The translations under genes and the position numbers were made by a program. A stretch of DNA of 64,000 bases from Orbilia blumenaviensis (lineage: Eukaryota > Ascomycota > Orbiliomycetes > Orbiliales > Orbiliaceae), in contig JAVHNS010000011.1 in assembly GCA_036872755.1 (NCBI GenBank), forward strand, positions 310,001 to 374,000. The letters are read 5' to 3'. This document shows positions 34,733-46,657 of the stretch, one piece after another (position 1 is the first letter of the stretch; each line of letters opens with the position of its first letter). The notes beneath the pieces were generated by a model, which saw nothing but the letters and a program-made list of their open reading frames with translations, was not told the origin of the DNA and did not search any database.

Positions 34733-35407
34733 CTACCAAGCAACATTGTTGTAAAACAACGGGGTTACAAACTCGGCCCGAAAATCAAAGGTAACACAGT
34801 CCTTCTTGTTCTTAGACGGAACATCCTTATCTTTGACTGTGACTGTGCGGGTATCGGTAAAGATTTGCCATGGACCTGTCTTCTTTTTCGAAGAGCAAAC
34901 CGGGCAAGCCCACCACCGAGAAGCCTCGCGAGAGTATAACGTTTGGTAGCGTGAATCTAGGGAGGATTTATGGAGATTCCACCCGTTTTCGCCAGCGTTC
35001 CACTTCACAGGCAATGGCTCTTTGACTTTGTTATACCGTAAGGCGCCCTTTTTATCGATGTAAATCTGCTGACCTCCTAATACACCAACATGAAGTCGGA
35101 GCATCCCCGTTTCGTGATGGAGCACGAATTGAGCCTTGGTAGACACTTTATTGCAGATTTGCTGGTCAGCACAGAGGGCCAGTGATGAATTTCCGATATA
35201 GAATCTGTTGTTATTGGCATTGATGGCGCCGTTCTTCCACGGCGGAGCTGGACGACTTTTCAACTTGACACCGTCGAGAGTCAAGATCGAAACAAATTCC
35301 TTTGCACAAGGGGAGTTTAGGGAATTTGCTCGTTCGACAATTGCTGCAGAAGATACGACTCCGAGGAGCGCTAGGAAGTTTATAACAGCTACAGAAATCC
35401 AAACCAT
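34733..35407 (-). CDS. Secreted protein of unknown function
   Basis: One exon, 224 residues, ATG at 35407-35405. The N-terminus is a convincing signal peptide (VAVINFLALLGVVSSA, cut before AIVER). The mature protein has seven cysteines, including a WACPVCS knuckle near 168-173 and CADQQIC near 79-85. Repeated short strands with aromatic ends (NRFYIGNSSLAL, QFVLHHETGMLRLHVG, QQIYIDKKGALRYNK) suggest a beta-rich fold, possibly beta-trefoil or lectin-like. No catalytic motif is visible. Its place in AT-rich DNA beside orphan genes suits an effector-like role, which is inference. Confidence 0.8.
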   Translation of the reverse strand: MVWISVAVINFLALLGVVSSAAIVERANSLNSPCAKEFVSILTLDGVKLKSRPAPPWKNGAINANNNRFYIGNSSLALCADQQICNKVSTKAQFVLHHETGMLRLHVGVLGGQQIYIDKKGALRYNKVKEPLPVKWNAGENGWNLHKSSLDSRYQTLYSREASRWWACPVCSSKKKTGPWQIFTDTRTVTVKDKDVPSKNKKDCVTFDFRAEFVTPLFYNNVAW

Positions 35408-37643
35408 TTCAAGTAGTAGGCTAGTACTGTAGCTGAGATGAAATATATAAATTAAAATTAAGAGGAAGAATTAAGTGAATAGATTGAAGATATATGAGTA
35501 CCTAATAAGGTATGAAGAGGGGGGTCTGGTAAGCTCAGTAGTATATCGTAAGTACTACAAAGTTACGGGTATACCCAAAACAAGGCGAGATAAAGATATG
35601 ATTTCATGGGTTCTGGGACCGGTACGGCAGTGATATTTATATATGCTGTATTCTAGATCGTAGCAACCACAAAAGCTGAATTTTATATACTGTGCAGCTC
35701 TATAGTCATGCAAAGCAAGCGATAAAATATCAAACTATAATCGCTGGATAGCATGCCGCGATATCACCCTACATAGTAGTACTGTTATCCTGTGCTGCAA
35801 CATCGAACCCTGTAGTTTTCCTGTCATGCAGCAGTGCTGGACTTACGACTTTCTGAGACTAAACCAACTTCGGTAACTATACTTCTTGGATCTATACGGC
35901 CTGGTAAGACATCCTTGTACTCACTAATAGAAGCCCATCCGTTCCGCGTAACATTAAGCTTCTAGCCTCCTTCCTGACTAGCGACAGATGCACGGTATGC
36001 TCAATTCCCCACCCCAGCTAGACAAGCTTTTGCCCTGTTTCCAAGTCGGTAGCTCTATTGCAGGCTTTATAAAAAATGGGAACTACTTAACTACCTTACG
36101 GGAATCCCATATTTTTCATGCATATATGATTTTGGAATTCGTTAGTTTCGTCAATATTGATGGGCATTTCTATTTTTAAACTCGCAATCCACTCTTTATG
36201 ATACATAAGTTGACGCCAAATTCGCCACTTACTAACCGCAATACAGTAGGTTGAACCACTGGGCCAGTTAGGCCGTAGTGTCAAAAATTTTATAGAATGT
36301 GCGCAAGTCTTCGCCTAACCACAACGATCTCTTGGTTGGTTATTAACCTTTCCCGATTGAAACAGCAAAACGGTTTCGATTAAGGCTTCAGCCATCTGGC
36401 TACCATTGTAACATCAAGTCGGAATATGACTAGTAATTTCTTCGTTTACCCTTGTCGATAATCCTGCACGTTCTCGATATACCCCGCGAAAACTCGGACA
36501 CCTCTCTAAACAGGGATTTGGCGTACCCCATCTACAAAGCGCAAGATTCCGACCACCTACTTAATATCCCTATGCGGAATGGGTCTACCGATTGCCCAGG
36601 TCACACAGCGACATATATCGGTTGACTGGATCCAAAATGTCACGGCTCATCCACTAGTGCACTTGGCCCTAGTCTCGGTCCTAGTGGCCCTAAGCTGTTA
36701 TGTTGTTCTTGCGCCATGAAAATTGCATGGAATGGATTGCGAACATGTATACGTGACGAATGAAATTTTATAAGAGAAACTTCTAATACTTATTTCAATT
36801 TGGGCGCATTAGCAGGCATAGGCCCAGTCAGGTTGCTGATTCTCAGTTCTGTACCCATCCAAGCTTCCAAGCTTAATCAATGTTACATCAGATGAGCGAC
36901 TGGTGGCCGGATTTCCCAAGTTTCAAATATACCAATAGCTGAATAGTAACACCTTATAGTTCTATGGTATATAACGTTGACTAACTAGCAGCATAGGCAC
37001 GTAGTATGCTACCACACTATTTGCCTTAACGTTAAGTTATATTACCGTTCTGAGGTGCCGCAGGCAGTAAACGAGCTCCCGAGGCTAGATGCTATATTAA
37101 AATTGAAAATATAATTTTGATGTCTCCGGCCCCATATGGCTTGACGGAAAGTTTACATTCGAGCCCGCTTTCTCATTGTGACTCGTCGGAAGTGGGACAT
37201 ATCAAACTTGGGAACTTGCATGTTCATACATGTTCATACGCATAGATCCCACATAAAAGATTTTGGAAAGATTTCGAAAAAAAAAAAGATAGATGGCTAT
37301 TGGCACCGTGTACCGCAGTAGTTATAGTTGTTGTGTATATATACAGCGCAGATGTAAATGACATAATACTATGGAAACCTAGGGTTCCACGACCAACTCC
37401 ATAAGCAAGAAAGTATAGTGACTGTTTCAACACGGTGAGGTTAACGTTTATCGTGAATGTCATTAATTCAATTATGACTATGATACTAGCCCGAGTTTTC
37501 CTATACTTCAAAACTATTCCCCTTATAACCTTCAACAACGATAAAGAATGATTGTACACGTACGCCCCATACCGCTCCATAATACAAAATCACTGATAAA
37601 AAACTAGGATAGTATACATGAAAATCAAAACTTCGGCACTGAA
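35408..37643. other. AT-rich gene-poor block
   Basis: About 2.2 kb without a supportable gene. It contains a tandem CATGTTCATA duplication near 37219-37238 and a short A run near 37278-37288. The left end should carry the promoter of the secreted protein gene. Confidence 0.35.
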
Positions 37644-40036
37644 CTAAACATGGGGCAGGTTCGCCAAAACCTTCTTCCGTCTTCTTAATGCGGGATTCCC
37701 AGTTTCAATCTTGAATCGGAATGGCTTTTGATCTTTTTGGCGAAGGTCTGGCTCTCCGCTTATCCTTGGCCTCTTCTCTGCTGGTTGCGTTCCTTGGGCA
37801 TCCTTGATCTGTGCGCTACTTCTTTTATTGGATGTTGATGGCACCGATTGGGTTGATGTTGTTGGCGATGCGACATCCGAAGTTGCGTTTGGAGAGGCTG
37901 TAGGGGTAGATGAGGGGGTTGAGGAACTGATGGAATCAAAAAAGTCTCTTTCCTCTTGGAATCTATTCCATTTGCAGCTATATCTGTCAAACGAACATTT
38001 CATGGTCTTGGGAAGTGTGAAACGGTAGTAGTGATCGAAGTGTATGACAATCTCTGAAAAGAACGCCATGAAACTGGGTGAGGGTTGGCTTAGGATCCTA
38101 AGGAAAGCGACTATGCAATCTTCGAGATCATCCAGACCGGCTAGATACCCTTTGACAAATAAGTCTGAGGCCTTAGTGAGAACAGCAGATGCATGGAGGT
38201 GAGCGGGGTGAATGAGACTCTTCTGCATAGAATCCACAAAGTTCTGTCGTTGCCAAGTGTCTAATTGCCTTGAAGCAGAGTAACATGGAGATACACTCTC
38301 ATCACGATGAACCTGCCTTAGCAAAAGCGACCCTAGGACCCCAAAGATGTGAAGGATGAGTAAACCAGCCGATTCGAGTTCTATTTCCGTTTTTAATCAG
38401 TACTAATATCCAAGTATGTTTTACCCAGCGAAATTATTAAATATTAGAACATACCACGCACGAAGGATATAATGATCCCAACAGCCAAATCCCCGAAAAG
38501 GCGCTCCCATAATCTTGCTGTAGAAGAGACTGGGTCCAAGTCAAGAGGCGCTACTTCAGTTTCGATGGTCCTGGGGGCATTAGGATAGGATTCTAGACAA
38601 GCGTTCTCCTGGTAGGCGTCGGTCGGAATTGCGAACAGTGGCTCATTAAGGAACGACCAGTTAGGATCATCAGGATCATCCACGCATGCGGATGGCAGTT
38701 CAGGGTCGAGCTCCTCGGCTGAGATACGTTGATCAGAAGGAATTGTGTCCAACCATTCAGCAAACATCTCCAAGTTAGCCAACCCTCCTTGAATTTCAGG
38801 CCACATTATTTTGAGCAATTCGTCAAACACATTTTGCTCATTGACACCAGTGGCTGAAATAACAGGCAGCCATTCTTTCCAAGATGCAGCCGATTCGGAG
38901 AACTGTGTATCCGTTACTTTTTGTGATTCTGGTAAGGTGCTTGATCGGGATATCGCATAGGAAACATGCAACATGCAGTAAACGCTTTTGAGGTCTGTTG
39001 TAATTTTATGATCTAGGAAGCTGGAGAGTGTGGCACAACCAATCGTGACTATGTTTTCTGCACTCACAAGAGACGAGACAAAATCCTTGAGTGGGGTCTT
39101 CCGATTGTCAGCGGCCTCGATCAGCTTCTTGTATGCGGTCTCCACTTTTTCGAGAAAGCCTTCATATAAATGTAAGACTCGGTGCTGAGAAACTTGTTTG
39201 CCCCGAGCCGGCTCCATGGCTCCCCGTATCTTTTGATCAAGATGTTCAAAAGATTGGCGCGGTGAACTATCCATGGGCGGTGCCCGCTGGGTAGAAGGGA
39301 TGGTTGCTGGTACTTTATTTGTGAGGGTAACAATCGCCTCGGCGGCCTCCTTAACTTTGAGAGTATCTTTGACCACACCGGTGATCACCTCTCCTCTTTC
39401 GAATGATGACCTCCCTGGGAGCTGTATGGATTTTCCATCGTTGGCAAGTTGAAGTATGTCCTGCAACTCGGGTACGGACAGCCGGGATAATGGTCGTTTA
39501 ACGATATAAGCCTTGCAACTAGACTCGCCTACGTCCTCCCAGTCATCGTCACACTGATGATGCAGTGGTATGGATACTTCTTGAATATAACTATTGGCTC
39601 TCCAGCCCTCCTCATATATGAAGGTCCAATCTTCCCCACCTTGGTCAGAAGGCGTACTGGGTGCCTGTTCTCCTGGTCCTCCTGGGGACTCTTGAGTACT
39701 CGAGTAGAGATCGCTAAAATCTGGGTCGATAGATCCCAGATGCCGCCACTGGTATTGCATTGAAGTATCCTCAGTTCGAGGTTCTATTCCGCGGTGTAAT
39801 TTCCGAATATGCCGAGTGAGATTATCCAATCGAGGGAACCCTCTTTTCGACCGTTTGCAACCCTGGACTGAGCAAAAGTGCATCAAGCCAACTGTATTGT
39901 GTGTGCCGATATGGCGCTCTAATGTCGCCTTATGAGGTGAGCTATAGTTACAACCCTGGATTTTGCATCTGAATCTTCTATCTGAGGATGAAGAAGGCAG
40001 ATTTTCATCACCTGCTATCTCTTCCGGCCGAGTCAT
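37644..40036 (-). CDS. C2H2 zinc-finger protein
   Basis: Two exons, 40036-38455 and 38380-37644, with a 74-bp intron (GTATGT..TAG); 772 residues from MTRPEE. The frame is open to another ATG at 40135, but the stretch between looks like a 5' leader intron (GTATGT near 40137, CAG near 40048), so I prefer 40036. Two zinc fingers lie near the N-terminus: C-x4-C-x12-H-x3-H (about 24-46) and C-x4-C-x15-H-x4-H (about 55-81). A long helical middle without a known domain follows, then a low-complexity Ser/Thr/Pro stretch near 680-710 and a basic end (EKRPRISG, ALRRRKK) suited to nuclear import. Presumed DNA-binding regulator; targets unknown. Confidence 0.85.
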
Positions 40037-41436
40037 GATGTTATATCTGCCTTTGCAAATTATGCCTACGATGACAGCATTGGATGTTAGTTTATAACTT
40101 ATAAGTTTATAACAGCAGTTCGAGGGCAGAAACATACTTTGATGAATAACGAAAGTTGAAACTTAGGTGTATAACACTCAAGTACTCGGTATAAGATTCA
40201 AGGGATGGAAGAATATTTGATTTGGTGGTATCTCGGGAGAGAGGACCAACAGGCTATAATATCCCCAATACACGAAAGATGTATATAAGGATATAATATC
40301 CAACCGAGTCAAAGTGGAGAAAAGAATGGAATTTAGATTGGGGTACTACGGCGAATGCCGTTAACATCTTCAGCTTGAGAAGGAAAAAATATTGCGATTT
40401 AGTCTTTGTATATAATAATTGAACGTACTACAAAAAGATATGGTCGTATAAAAAAAAGAGGTGGCACTGGCAGGGCACTAATTATCCTCACAGTGCAGGG
40501 GGCTTGGTACTGATGAGATGTGAATTAAACCCGAATAGAAGAACGATACCGCTGTGCGACGATGGCTTCGAGCCTTATATACTGGTCTACTCAGCGCGGC
40601 GGCCGACTAGTCGACTCCGCTTATGACCTCAATTTGATTTCCTTATTAGGATATCTGTGCCTCAAAATCTAGGCTCTTAACTTGGATGTTCGAATTATTT
40701 GAGCCTCTTCATGGGGCCATGGCACCCAAGCCTTTTTAGCGCATCGCTCCGAGCTCAGGGTACCAGCATTAAGGCCCTTAGTACCGTCGCAATGCATGTT
40801 GCGTGAATTAATCGAACCGCAACAACGTTTCTAGGTCTCTACGCGGTCAAAATACAACTTGAAAAATGCAACAATTTCAACGTAAATTAAGATATCTCAG
40901 TGGAAAACCTACTCAACATTATTACTCGAAGCAATTCGACAATATAGAAACTGGGAGGATGTTTTTCGCTAGCCTGCCGGCTTGTAGAACCTTGAGTGCG
41001 CATACCCTGGTATAACGATACATATGTACATGTTGCACGGTCGGGTGTTAAAGCGTTAGCAATGATGATGGATAGAGACCAAAACCAAGGCACCCCTTGT
41101 CCGCTTGGGGCTTCCAAATTCATCATTGCATATGCATAACATATTTATAATTTGTTTTTTCGTAGCCCTAGTTAATTGCCCCTCGTGTGTTCAATTTCAA
41201 GATGGGGCCGTCCGAACAGCATGTGATTACGATGACAATAGTTCAGGGCAACAGGCAACACAGTTTAATTTCGAGGCTGTATACGTAGAGCACTTTATAA
41301 ATTCGAATTCAGACGCACAGTTCAAAGTTAGGAGTAAGTATCTATATTATTCGACGATTAGATATTACAAAATGTCTATAAATATATATTGAAGCCCAAT
41401 TCCCTAGAACTCAATCTGCTCAGACTAACTCTCCAT
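40037..41436. other. Promoter and leader region of the zinc-finger gene
   Basis: Contains the likely 5' leader intron and upstream promoter of the C2H2 gene, then AT-rich DNA to the 3' end of the surface-protein gene. No separate gene recognised. Confidence 0.35.
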
Positions 41437-42684
41437 TTAGTAGCTTGGGGTAGTACCGCCATTGGAGGGAGTCTGTGTCTCGACGTGCCATCGTCCACAT
41501 GGACCGTTGCTAACATAACCGGCAATTTCTTCATCATCAGCGTATGGAACAAAGGTTCCAATGTTCCTGCTGTTGACGCAAGAGTTGGTGATCCTCAACA
41601 TGCAAGTGGATTGTCCATCGGCAATAGCAAAGAAGCTACCAGCGCAGTCGCTTGCGCCAGAGGAATTGACATGAGCCTGGCACCTAGCGCAGCACTCTTC
41701 TGGGGTAGCAACATTGCGCTCTTCGATGCTGTCACCGTTAAGGCGAGCACCAACGCTGCCAGTTGGGCCGTTGAAGATGTTAGCCGAGTTGCAGGCGGCG
41801 TAGGTCTTAGCTGGCGCGGTTGCGGTAGCTGGCTTTGTGACAGTGGTGTAAGATGTCTTGGTGGAGGTGGAGACAACAGTGGAGGTGGAGACACGGGTAA
41901 TGGTGGCGGTCCTAGCGTTGGGGTAGACAGTCTTGGTGACACTCTTGGTCTGAGTGACAGTAGCAGTCTTTCCATATACAATTGAGGTGACCTTGGAGTT
42001 GATGGTGTGAGTGCGGGTGGAGATTGTCTGGATGGTCCTGGTGCACTTGATCGACTTGGGGTAGGTTGGGCCTCCGGCTTCATAGCGTCTTTGGATAGAT
42101 CGCTCATAGACAGCCGGGAAGTTAGACTCATCATTAGCTGGATCTTCAGCAGCGTAGATGAAACCGCTTGGGGTTGGGACAACAGCCTTAGATCCCCCAG
42201 CGGCGTATCCTGGTGCGTTAGCGGTTACTGTCTTGACCGTAGCGGATGTACGGACAGATGTAACCTTAACGAAGCGGGTCGAGTAAACGGTGTGAACACT
42301 CGCCTTCGCAGTGGAAGTGCAAGACTTTGTGGTAGTCTTTGTGAGGGTCCTTGTCTGATCCTTCTTTGTGACATACTGGACCCCCGACTCAGTCTTGGTG
42401 ACTGTGGTAGTGCTCGGCTTGTAGACGATAGCAGTTGAGCTTGCTACCTGTGCGGGCTTAGCGACACAGAACTCGGTGGTACAGGTTTGGATAGTCCTGA
42501 CTGGACCGTTTCTGGTCGTGTACACAGAGGTAGAGTACCGGTTTGGATTGGGAGTCGGTACTGGGGCTGGCGCTTTGGATGTAGTGTCGATTCCGACCGA
42601 GCTACCATATGCATATGCGCTTGCGTTACCGACAAGCGCGGAAAGTGCCAAAAGGCACGCTCCTGTCAAGGTTGAGAAATGCAT
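41437..42684 (-). CDS. Secreted Thr/Ser-rich cell-surface protein with C-terminal PAN/apple-like cysteine module
   Basis: One exon, 415 residues from the ATG at 42684-42682; the frame extends further but the earlier codons are not ATG, and MHFSTLTGACLLALSALVGNASA is a clean signal peptide. Residues about 50-320 form a stalk of Thr-Val-Thr-Lys type repeats (TTTVTKTESG, TSTKTSYTTVTKP), expected to be heavily O-mannosylated. The C-terminal module (about 325-400) has paired cysteines including CCARCQAH, CAGSFFA, CMLRITNSC and matches PAN/apple-like folds that bind protein or carbohydrate. No GPI tail is seen. Likely a cell-wall or adhesive protein. Confidence 0.8.
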   Translation of the reverse strand: MHFSTLTGACLLALSALVGNASAYAYGSSVGIDTTSKAPAPVPTPNPNRYSTSVYTTRNGPVRTIQTCTTEFCVAKPAQVASSTAIVYKPSTTTVTKTESGVQYVTKKDQTRTLTKTTTKSCTSTAKASVHTVYSTRFVKVTSVRTSATVKTVTANAPGYAAGGSKAVVPTPSGFIYAAEDPANDESNFPAVYERSIQRRYEAGGPTYPKSIKCTRTIQTISTRTHTINSKVTSIVYGKTATVTQTKSVTKTVYPNARTATITRVSTSTVVSTSTKTSYTTVTKPATATAPAKTYAACNSANIFNGPTGSVGARLNGDSIEERNVATPEECCARCQAHVNSSGASDCAGSFFAIADGQSTCMLRITNSCVNSRNIGTFVPYADDEEIAGYVSNGPCGRWHVETQTPSNGGTTPSY

Positions 42685-43362
42685 TTTCAACTGAACTGAA
42701 CTCAAAACACAGAAACAAGATTGATAGCTGAAAAGAATAAGAGTTGTGCTAAACAAAAAATCGCTGGAAAAGAATTAAAGATAATAATCGAAAAGGCAAA
42801 CAAAAGATTGAATGAGTGACTGGAAGTAAACAAAAAGTAAGGAGAGAACAAAAAAATTTAATGAATGACTGACTCTGTGATAGTAAAAGCACAGGCCTGA
42901 ATGATATCGAAGGATGATAATAGAAAATATTAGCCTTCGGGGCGAATTCAACGCCTTTAAATATCATGGTTCTCGAGAAAACATGCCCCTTTAACGACAG
43001 CCTAACGGGTCTCGAACCACAGCTGTCGTCGCAAGAAGGTTACGCCGACCGGGATATTAAAGCTTAAGTGTAGTGTCAGACATGGGGTTGTTAGTGGTGG
43101 TTTGGTCTCTGGAGTGGGTGATATGTGGAGCCGAGATTATCTCAACAAGGGTTCACACTCAAAATTGAACGCCACACTCACTTTTTGAAATCTAAAAATA
43201 TTTAAATTACCAGCTCAGAGCTTTTTGCTTTCAAAAACGTAGCTGCTCTCCGAGCACTGCCTCCCCTAAAGTTGTAATTTCAATCAGCTTGAGAGCTCAA
43301 GAGTTACCAAGACCATAAGCTCTCGAAAATCACTTCAACTCCAGCCTCTGGGTAAGACAATA
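42685..43362. other. Promoter region of the surface-protein gene
   Basis: On the coding (minus) strand the leader is T-rich with CTTTT/TTGTTT runs (about 42690-42860), usual for strong fungal promoters. Also contains the 3' end of the neighbouring F-box-type gene. A tRNA T-loop-like motif near 43008 was examined and rejected. Confidence 0.4.
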
Positions 43363-43989
43363 TCATCTAACTATCCAGTTCCCCTCACCTTTGGACGCTG
43401 AAAATTCGAAGCCGAACACCACAGCCCCATCTGAATTTGAACTTCTTTTCGGCCCGATATTTGTCCAGTTGCAGAACACGGTCTTACTAATACTGAAACT
43501 CCGAAACTCCGCGCGGGCATTTTCAAAAGTATAGATCACCCCATCCCAGAACTGTTTGATCCTGATGGGGTATCCGGGTGCAGTCATCGAGGACATTGAG
43601 CGATTGTAGTCCGGCGTTCGGTTGTGCCATATGTACGTATATACCGGGTTCCTGGTCTCTTCCCATAAAAACAAATTATCCTTTCCAAAGTAGCCGAATA
43701 AGGACATTGGGAGAGGCCCTCCACCGCCCAGCTCACCGGTAAATTTGTATCCTTTATACTGCCAAGAATCGGGGAGGCCGAAGAAGCTCTTATGGATGAG
43801 GATGTTTCCGTGGCCGTATTTCCTGGATCTGATCCTAGCAAGTGACTGATAGCGACGGTGAGAGTTCTCATCAACAATAGACCTCCAAGTTTTGCAAACT
43901 TGCGACAATGTGGGATGTTGGGTCCACTCTGCGGTTTGGATTATCAGAATTTGGATTTCTATGGGTAGGACAGGGTATTGTGTTGACAT
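43363..43989 (-). CDS. F-box-type protein, short
   Basis: One exon of 208 residues. The N-terminus (YPVLPIEIQILIIQTAEW, then LSQVCKTWRSIVDENS) is a degenerate F-box, the Skp1-binding module of SCF ubiquitin ligases. The remaining part (about 50-208) is rich in Gly, Phe and Tyr with alternating strands and has no recognised repeat. F-box proteins choose substrates for ubiquitination; the target here is unknown. It lies next to a second, longer F-box gene in the same orientation, but the two share no obvious sequence beyond the F-box. Confidence 0.7.
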   Translation of the reverse strand: MSTQYPVLPIEIQILIIQTAEWTQHPTLSQVCKTWRSIVDENSHRRYQSLARIRSRKYGHGNILIHKSFFGLPDSWQYKGYKFTGELGGGGPLPMSLFGYFGKDNLFLWEETRNPVYTYIWHNRTPDYNRSMSSMTAPGYPIRIKQFWDGVIYTFENARAEFRSFSISKTVFCNWTNIGPKRSSNSDGAVVFGFEFSASKGEGNWIVR

Positions 43990-44612
43990 TGTTGTTTTTT
44001 TCCAGGCTGGGTGTTTTGATATCAGTTCAGCAACGTTCTTATGTTTGAACTCGCAGACCAGCGTTGGTATTTAGAAGCTGAAAATACATAAATCATCTAA
44101 TATCTGGTATTACCGTTGATAATTCAGGAATAGGAAGCATGGATAGTTTTGTTTTCATCCCCATGGTCTTCGGAGCTTAAAGATCACGTTACGAGAAAGA
44201 GTCTGACATGACCGGCCGGCCAGAAATTATGTACTCATACAGCTTGCACAGCTCACAAACCTCGTGCGGCCTCGCGCTGAAGTCCCAGGTTGTTCTCTAA
44301 AGTAAAGTCAGCCCCCTCGGCAAGCTTCGTCATACAGGTCATTGCTATGGGCCGGTTGGACAAGGCTCTCAGCAAGGCGGTACCTTTCGTTGGCTAATCC
44401 CCCCCAAGTTCATCAGAACCCAGAAATTCTAGTGAGAAAGCTTTGCGAATTCGAAGTGTTGCACCAGGCTGCAGGCCACAAGCGTTGGTGTGTGTATGTC
44501 CTTAGGCCCTGACCTTCCGATCCAGGCCTGTTCAATTACAAGCTATGAATCACATCCTTCAATGGGGAGATTTACCATAGGTACTCATCCATATATTCAT
44601 GACAACGGTCTC
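43990..44612. other. Spacer between two F-box genes
   Basis: Promoter of the short F-box gene and 3' end of the longer one. No further gene seen; a GGCCGGCC-type palindrome lies near 44212-44220. Confidence 0.3.
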
Positions 44613-46657
44613 CTAATAACAGTAAACATCATCTCCAAAACGAACGCCGTACTCATCCCATATATTATGAGCCAGCACTTTGGTGACGCGTTTATTCATC
44701 GTCTGGTGGGGCAGCCCCGAAAAGGTGGAAAGGTCTGTGTTGTCCGTCATCAACGGATTTCGCTGCAAATCATGTTGGCCGATCTTTCGACGTCTTCCAT
44801 TAACCTCCGTTCGAAATCTCTCCAAGGCTATATAGTCGGCTTCATAGACACTAATTAACTCCATATCCCATGTGCCTTTCGCAAATTTACAAAATATTGC
44901 GCGGTCGAAGTCCTCACGATCCTGGACGGGGATAAGCAATATGCTATACGTAGTGCTGTATAGCAGTCGTTTAAATGTGAAGCTTGTGAGCTTTGGAAAT
45001 CCTCTTCGCAATATCTCGAACATAGTAGCCCAGTTTATCCCAATCCAGGTTTTCTCGAATGAGCATGAGTACGTGGGCGTCCCTGTATCCAAATTTCCTG
45101 GTGTGAAGCCAACTTCTTCAAATGACCATTTTGGCTGGATGGGTAAAGATTCCATACGCCAGGTATTCTTAGCAGGGTAGATCTCCTGAAGGTCTGTTGA
45201 TGCCCATATTGTGCTCGTATCGAGTGTAAGTTCCGTTATCGGCGGTGGCGTCCTCATTAGCTCCTTGAAGTCTTCCAATACGCGCTTGGTAAAATTTATG
45301 AAGCTGAGATTTAAGGACCTGAGATGTTGGCATCGGGGCGGGACTGGTGTAATCTCAATCGCCAATCTCATGATATCAGAATTCCCAGTTGAGTAAGATG
45401 TGAGGGCCGGCATGCAAGACAGGAATCGATACAAGCGGTGCCTGAGTCGTGATATGAACTCCCAGTCTACATCAGTAGGTGCACCGAGGTGAGACCACAT
45501 ATTGGGGGGGTTCTGGATCCTCAGAACCAGGGATCTTATACTAATTGTAAAACGTAAAGAAGTTAGCTATCTCGACCACAAAGGGAGCGTAGCTACCACC
45601 GCATCTTTTCCTTCATACCAGCCGTTGAGGTTTAGAAGGTCGCGATATTCCGGGCCCGAACTCGCAATTATTGGGATGACTTTGGCATCGACGCATCCTA
45701 GCCCATTATATGAGCGAAGCTTTACGTATTTGCATACAGATGCATACATATGCATATAAGAAATGTCCAGACTGGACCAGGGGCGTCTGAAGTCAATATT
45801 CACCTTGGAAATACCGTGCCTGGCATAAGACTATCTGGGTCGTATCTCGCCAACATCATATAGAAACATTTCACTGACGCGGCCGATATTTCCAACTTGA
45901 CGATCTCATGGCGGGAAAATATATCAAAAATTTCACCCCCCATCATCGAGTTCCAACAGTCCATCCGTTCTTTGTCAAATCCCACACCAGTCGAAATGTG
46001 TACCCTCCGTAGTCTCGGGCATGCTTCCAGAAACCCGACTAAAGCTTCACGATATGTATTGTATTCTGTTTCAAAAGTTTTTCGAAGGAGCGAAAAAGTC
46101 AACCTTTTGTTGGTCGTGTCCTCGTAAAAGCTGTCCACGATAAGACCTGTTTCTATGAGCCGCTGCTGGCCCAAACAGTTGATTACGGGCAGTTTGTCCG
46201 ACAGTAGCTCGCGGAACCATGGAAGTCTATTCAAGCCCCGTGTGCCCTCCAAAGAGACTAATTTGCGTTTAATATAAATTAGCATGGCGTTATAATAATA
46301 ATTACAGTGGCGTATTATCTTTCAGCGTCTACATGAAGAGCAGCAGTTTCGAATCGATTCAGCTCGTCATACAACACATGTGCAACACTTCAACTATTAC
46401 CTACAGTTTGCAGGGAAAGGGAAGAACGACTCGCTAGGTAAATAGAGCGACCTGATACATGATCGTAGTTCTTGTGACTCTGCGATCCTTCTCATCTGAG
46501 GTATCGATCGCGCGAGGCCATAGTGCACGCTGAAATCCCCAAACGCGACCGTTGTTGCAACGTGATACAGATATTTGTCGGCGAGTCGGAGGTTTAAAAG
46601 AGTGGTGCGATCCAACTGCTCCAAAATGGTGAGTAGGACCTCTATCGGTAAATCCAT
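44613..46657 (-). CDS. F-box / leucine-rich-type protein, reading frame probably broken
   Basis: Minus strand. Exon 46657-46405 encodes an F-box (MDLPIEVLLTILEQLDRTTL, LRLADKYLYHVA); a 147-bp intron (46404-46258, GTAGGT..TAG) leads to LEGTRGLNRLPWFREL and on to about 45804. The following 78-codon stretch (45803-45570) looks like the same protein, but needs a frame shift at about 45803, and it ends in an in-frame TAG at 45569-45567. After the TAG the same frame continues with LTSLRF and WSHLGAPTDVDWEF to the stop at 44613. Either the gene is a recent pseudogene with two lesions, or a 263-bp intron (45803-45541, GTGAAT..TTAG) removes the stretch and gives a 544-residue product. Because the stretch reads like protein, I favour decay. 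LRR-like segments (LRSLNLSFINF, ITELTLDTS) are visible. Confidence 0.7.

Noticed and set aside
40037..40135. 33-residue N-terminal extension of the zinc-finger protein
   Set aside because: The stretch contains a GTATGT donor-like site and a CAG acceptor-like site and reads as a leader intron; the downstream ATG gives a more usual start.
42685..42756. 24-residue upstream extension of the Thr-rich surface protein
   Set aside because: It begins at a non-ATG codon and would bury a clean signal peptide behind another hydrophobic stretch.
42990..43060. T-loop-like GGTTCGAGACCCG on the minus strand
   Set aside because: The flanking bases do not form a T-stem and there is no A-box or acceptor pairing.
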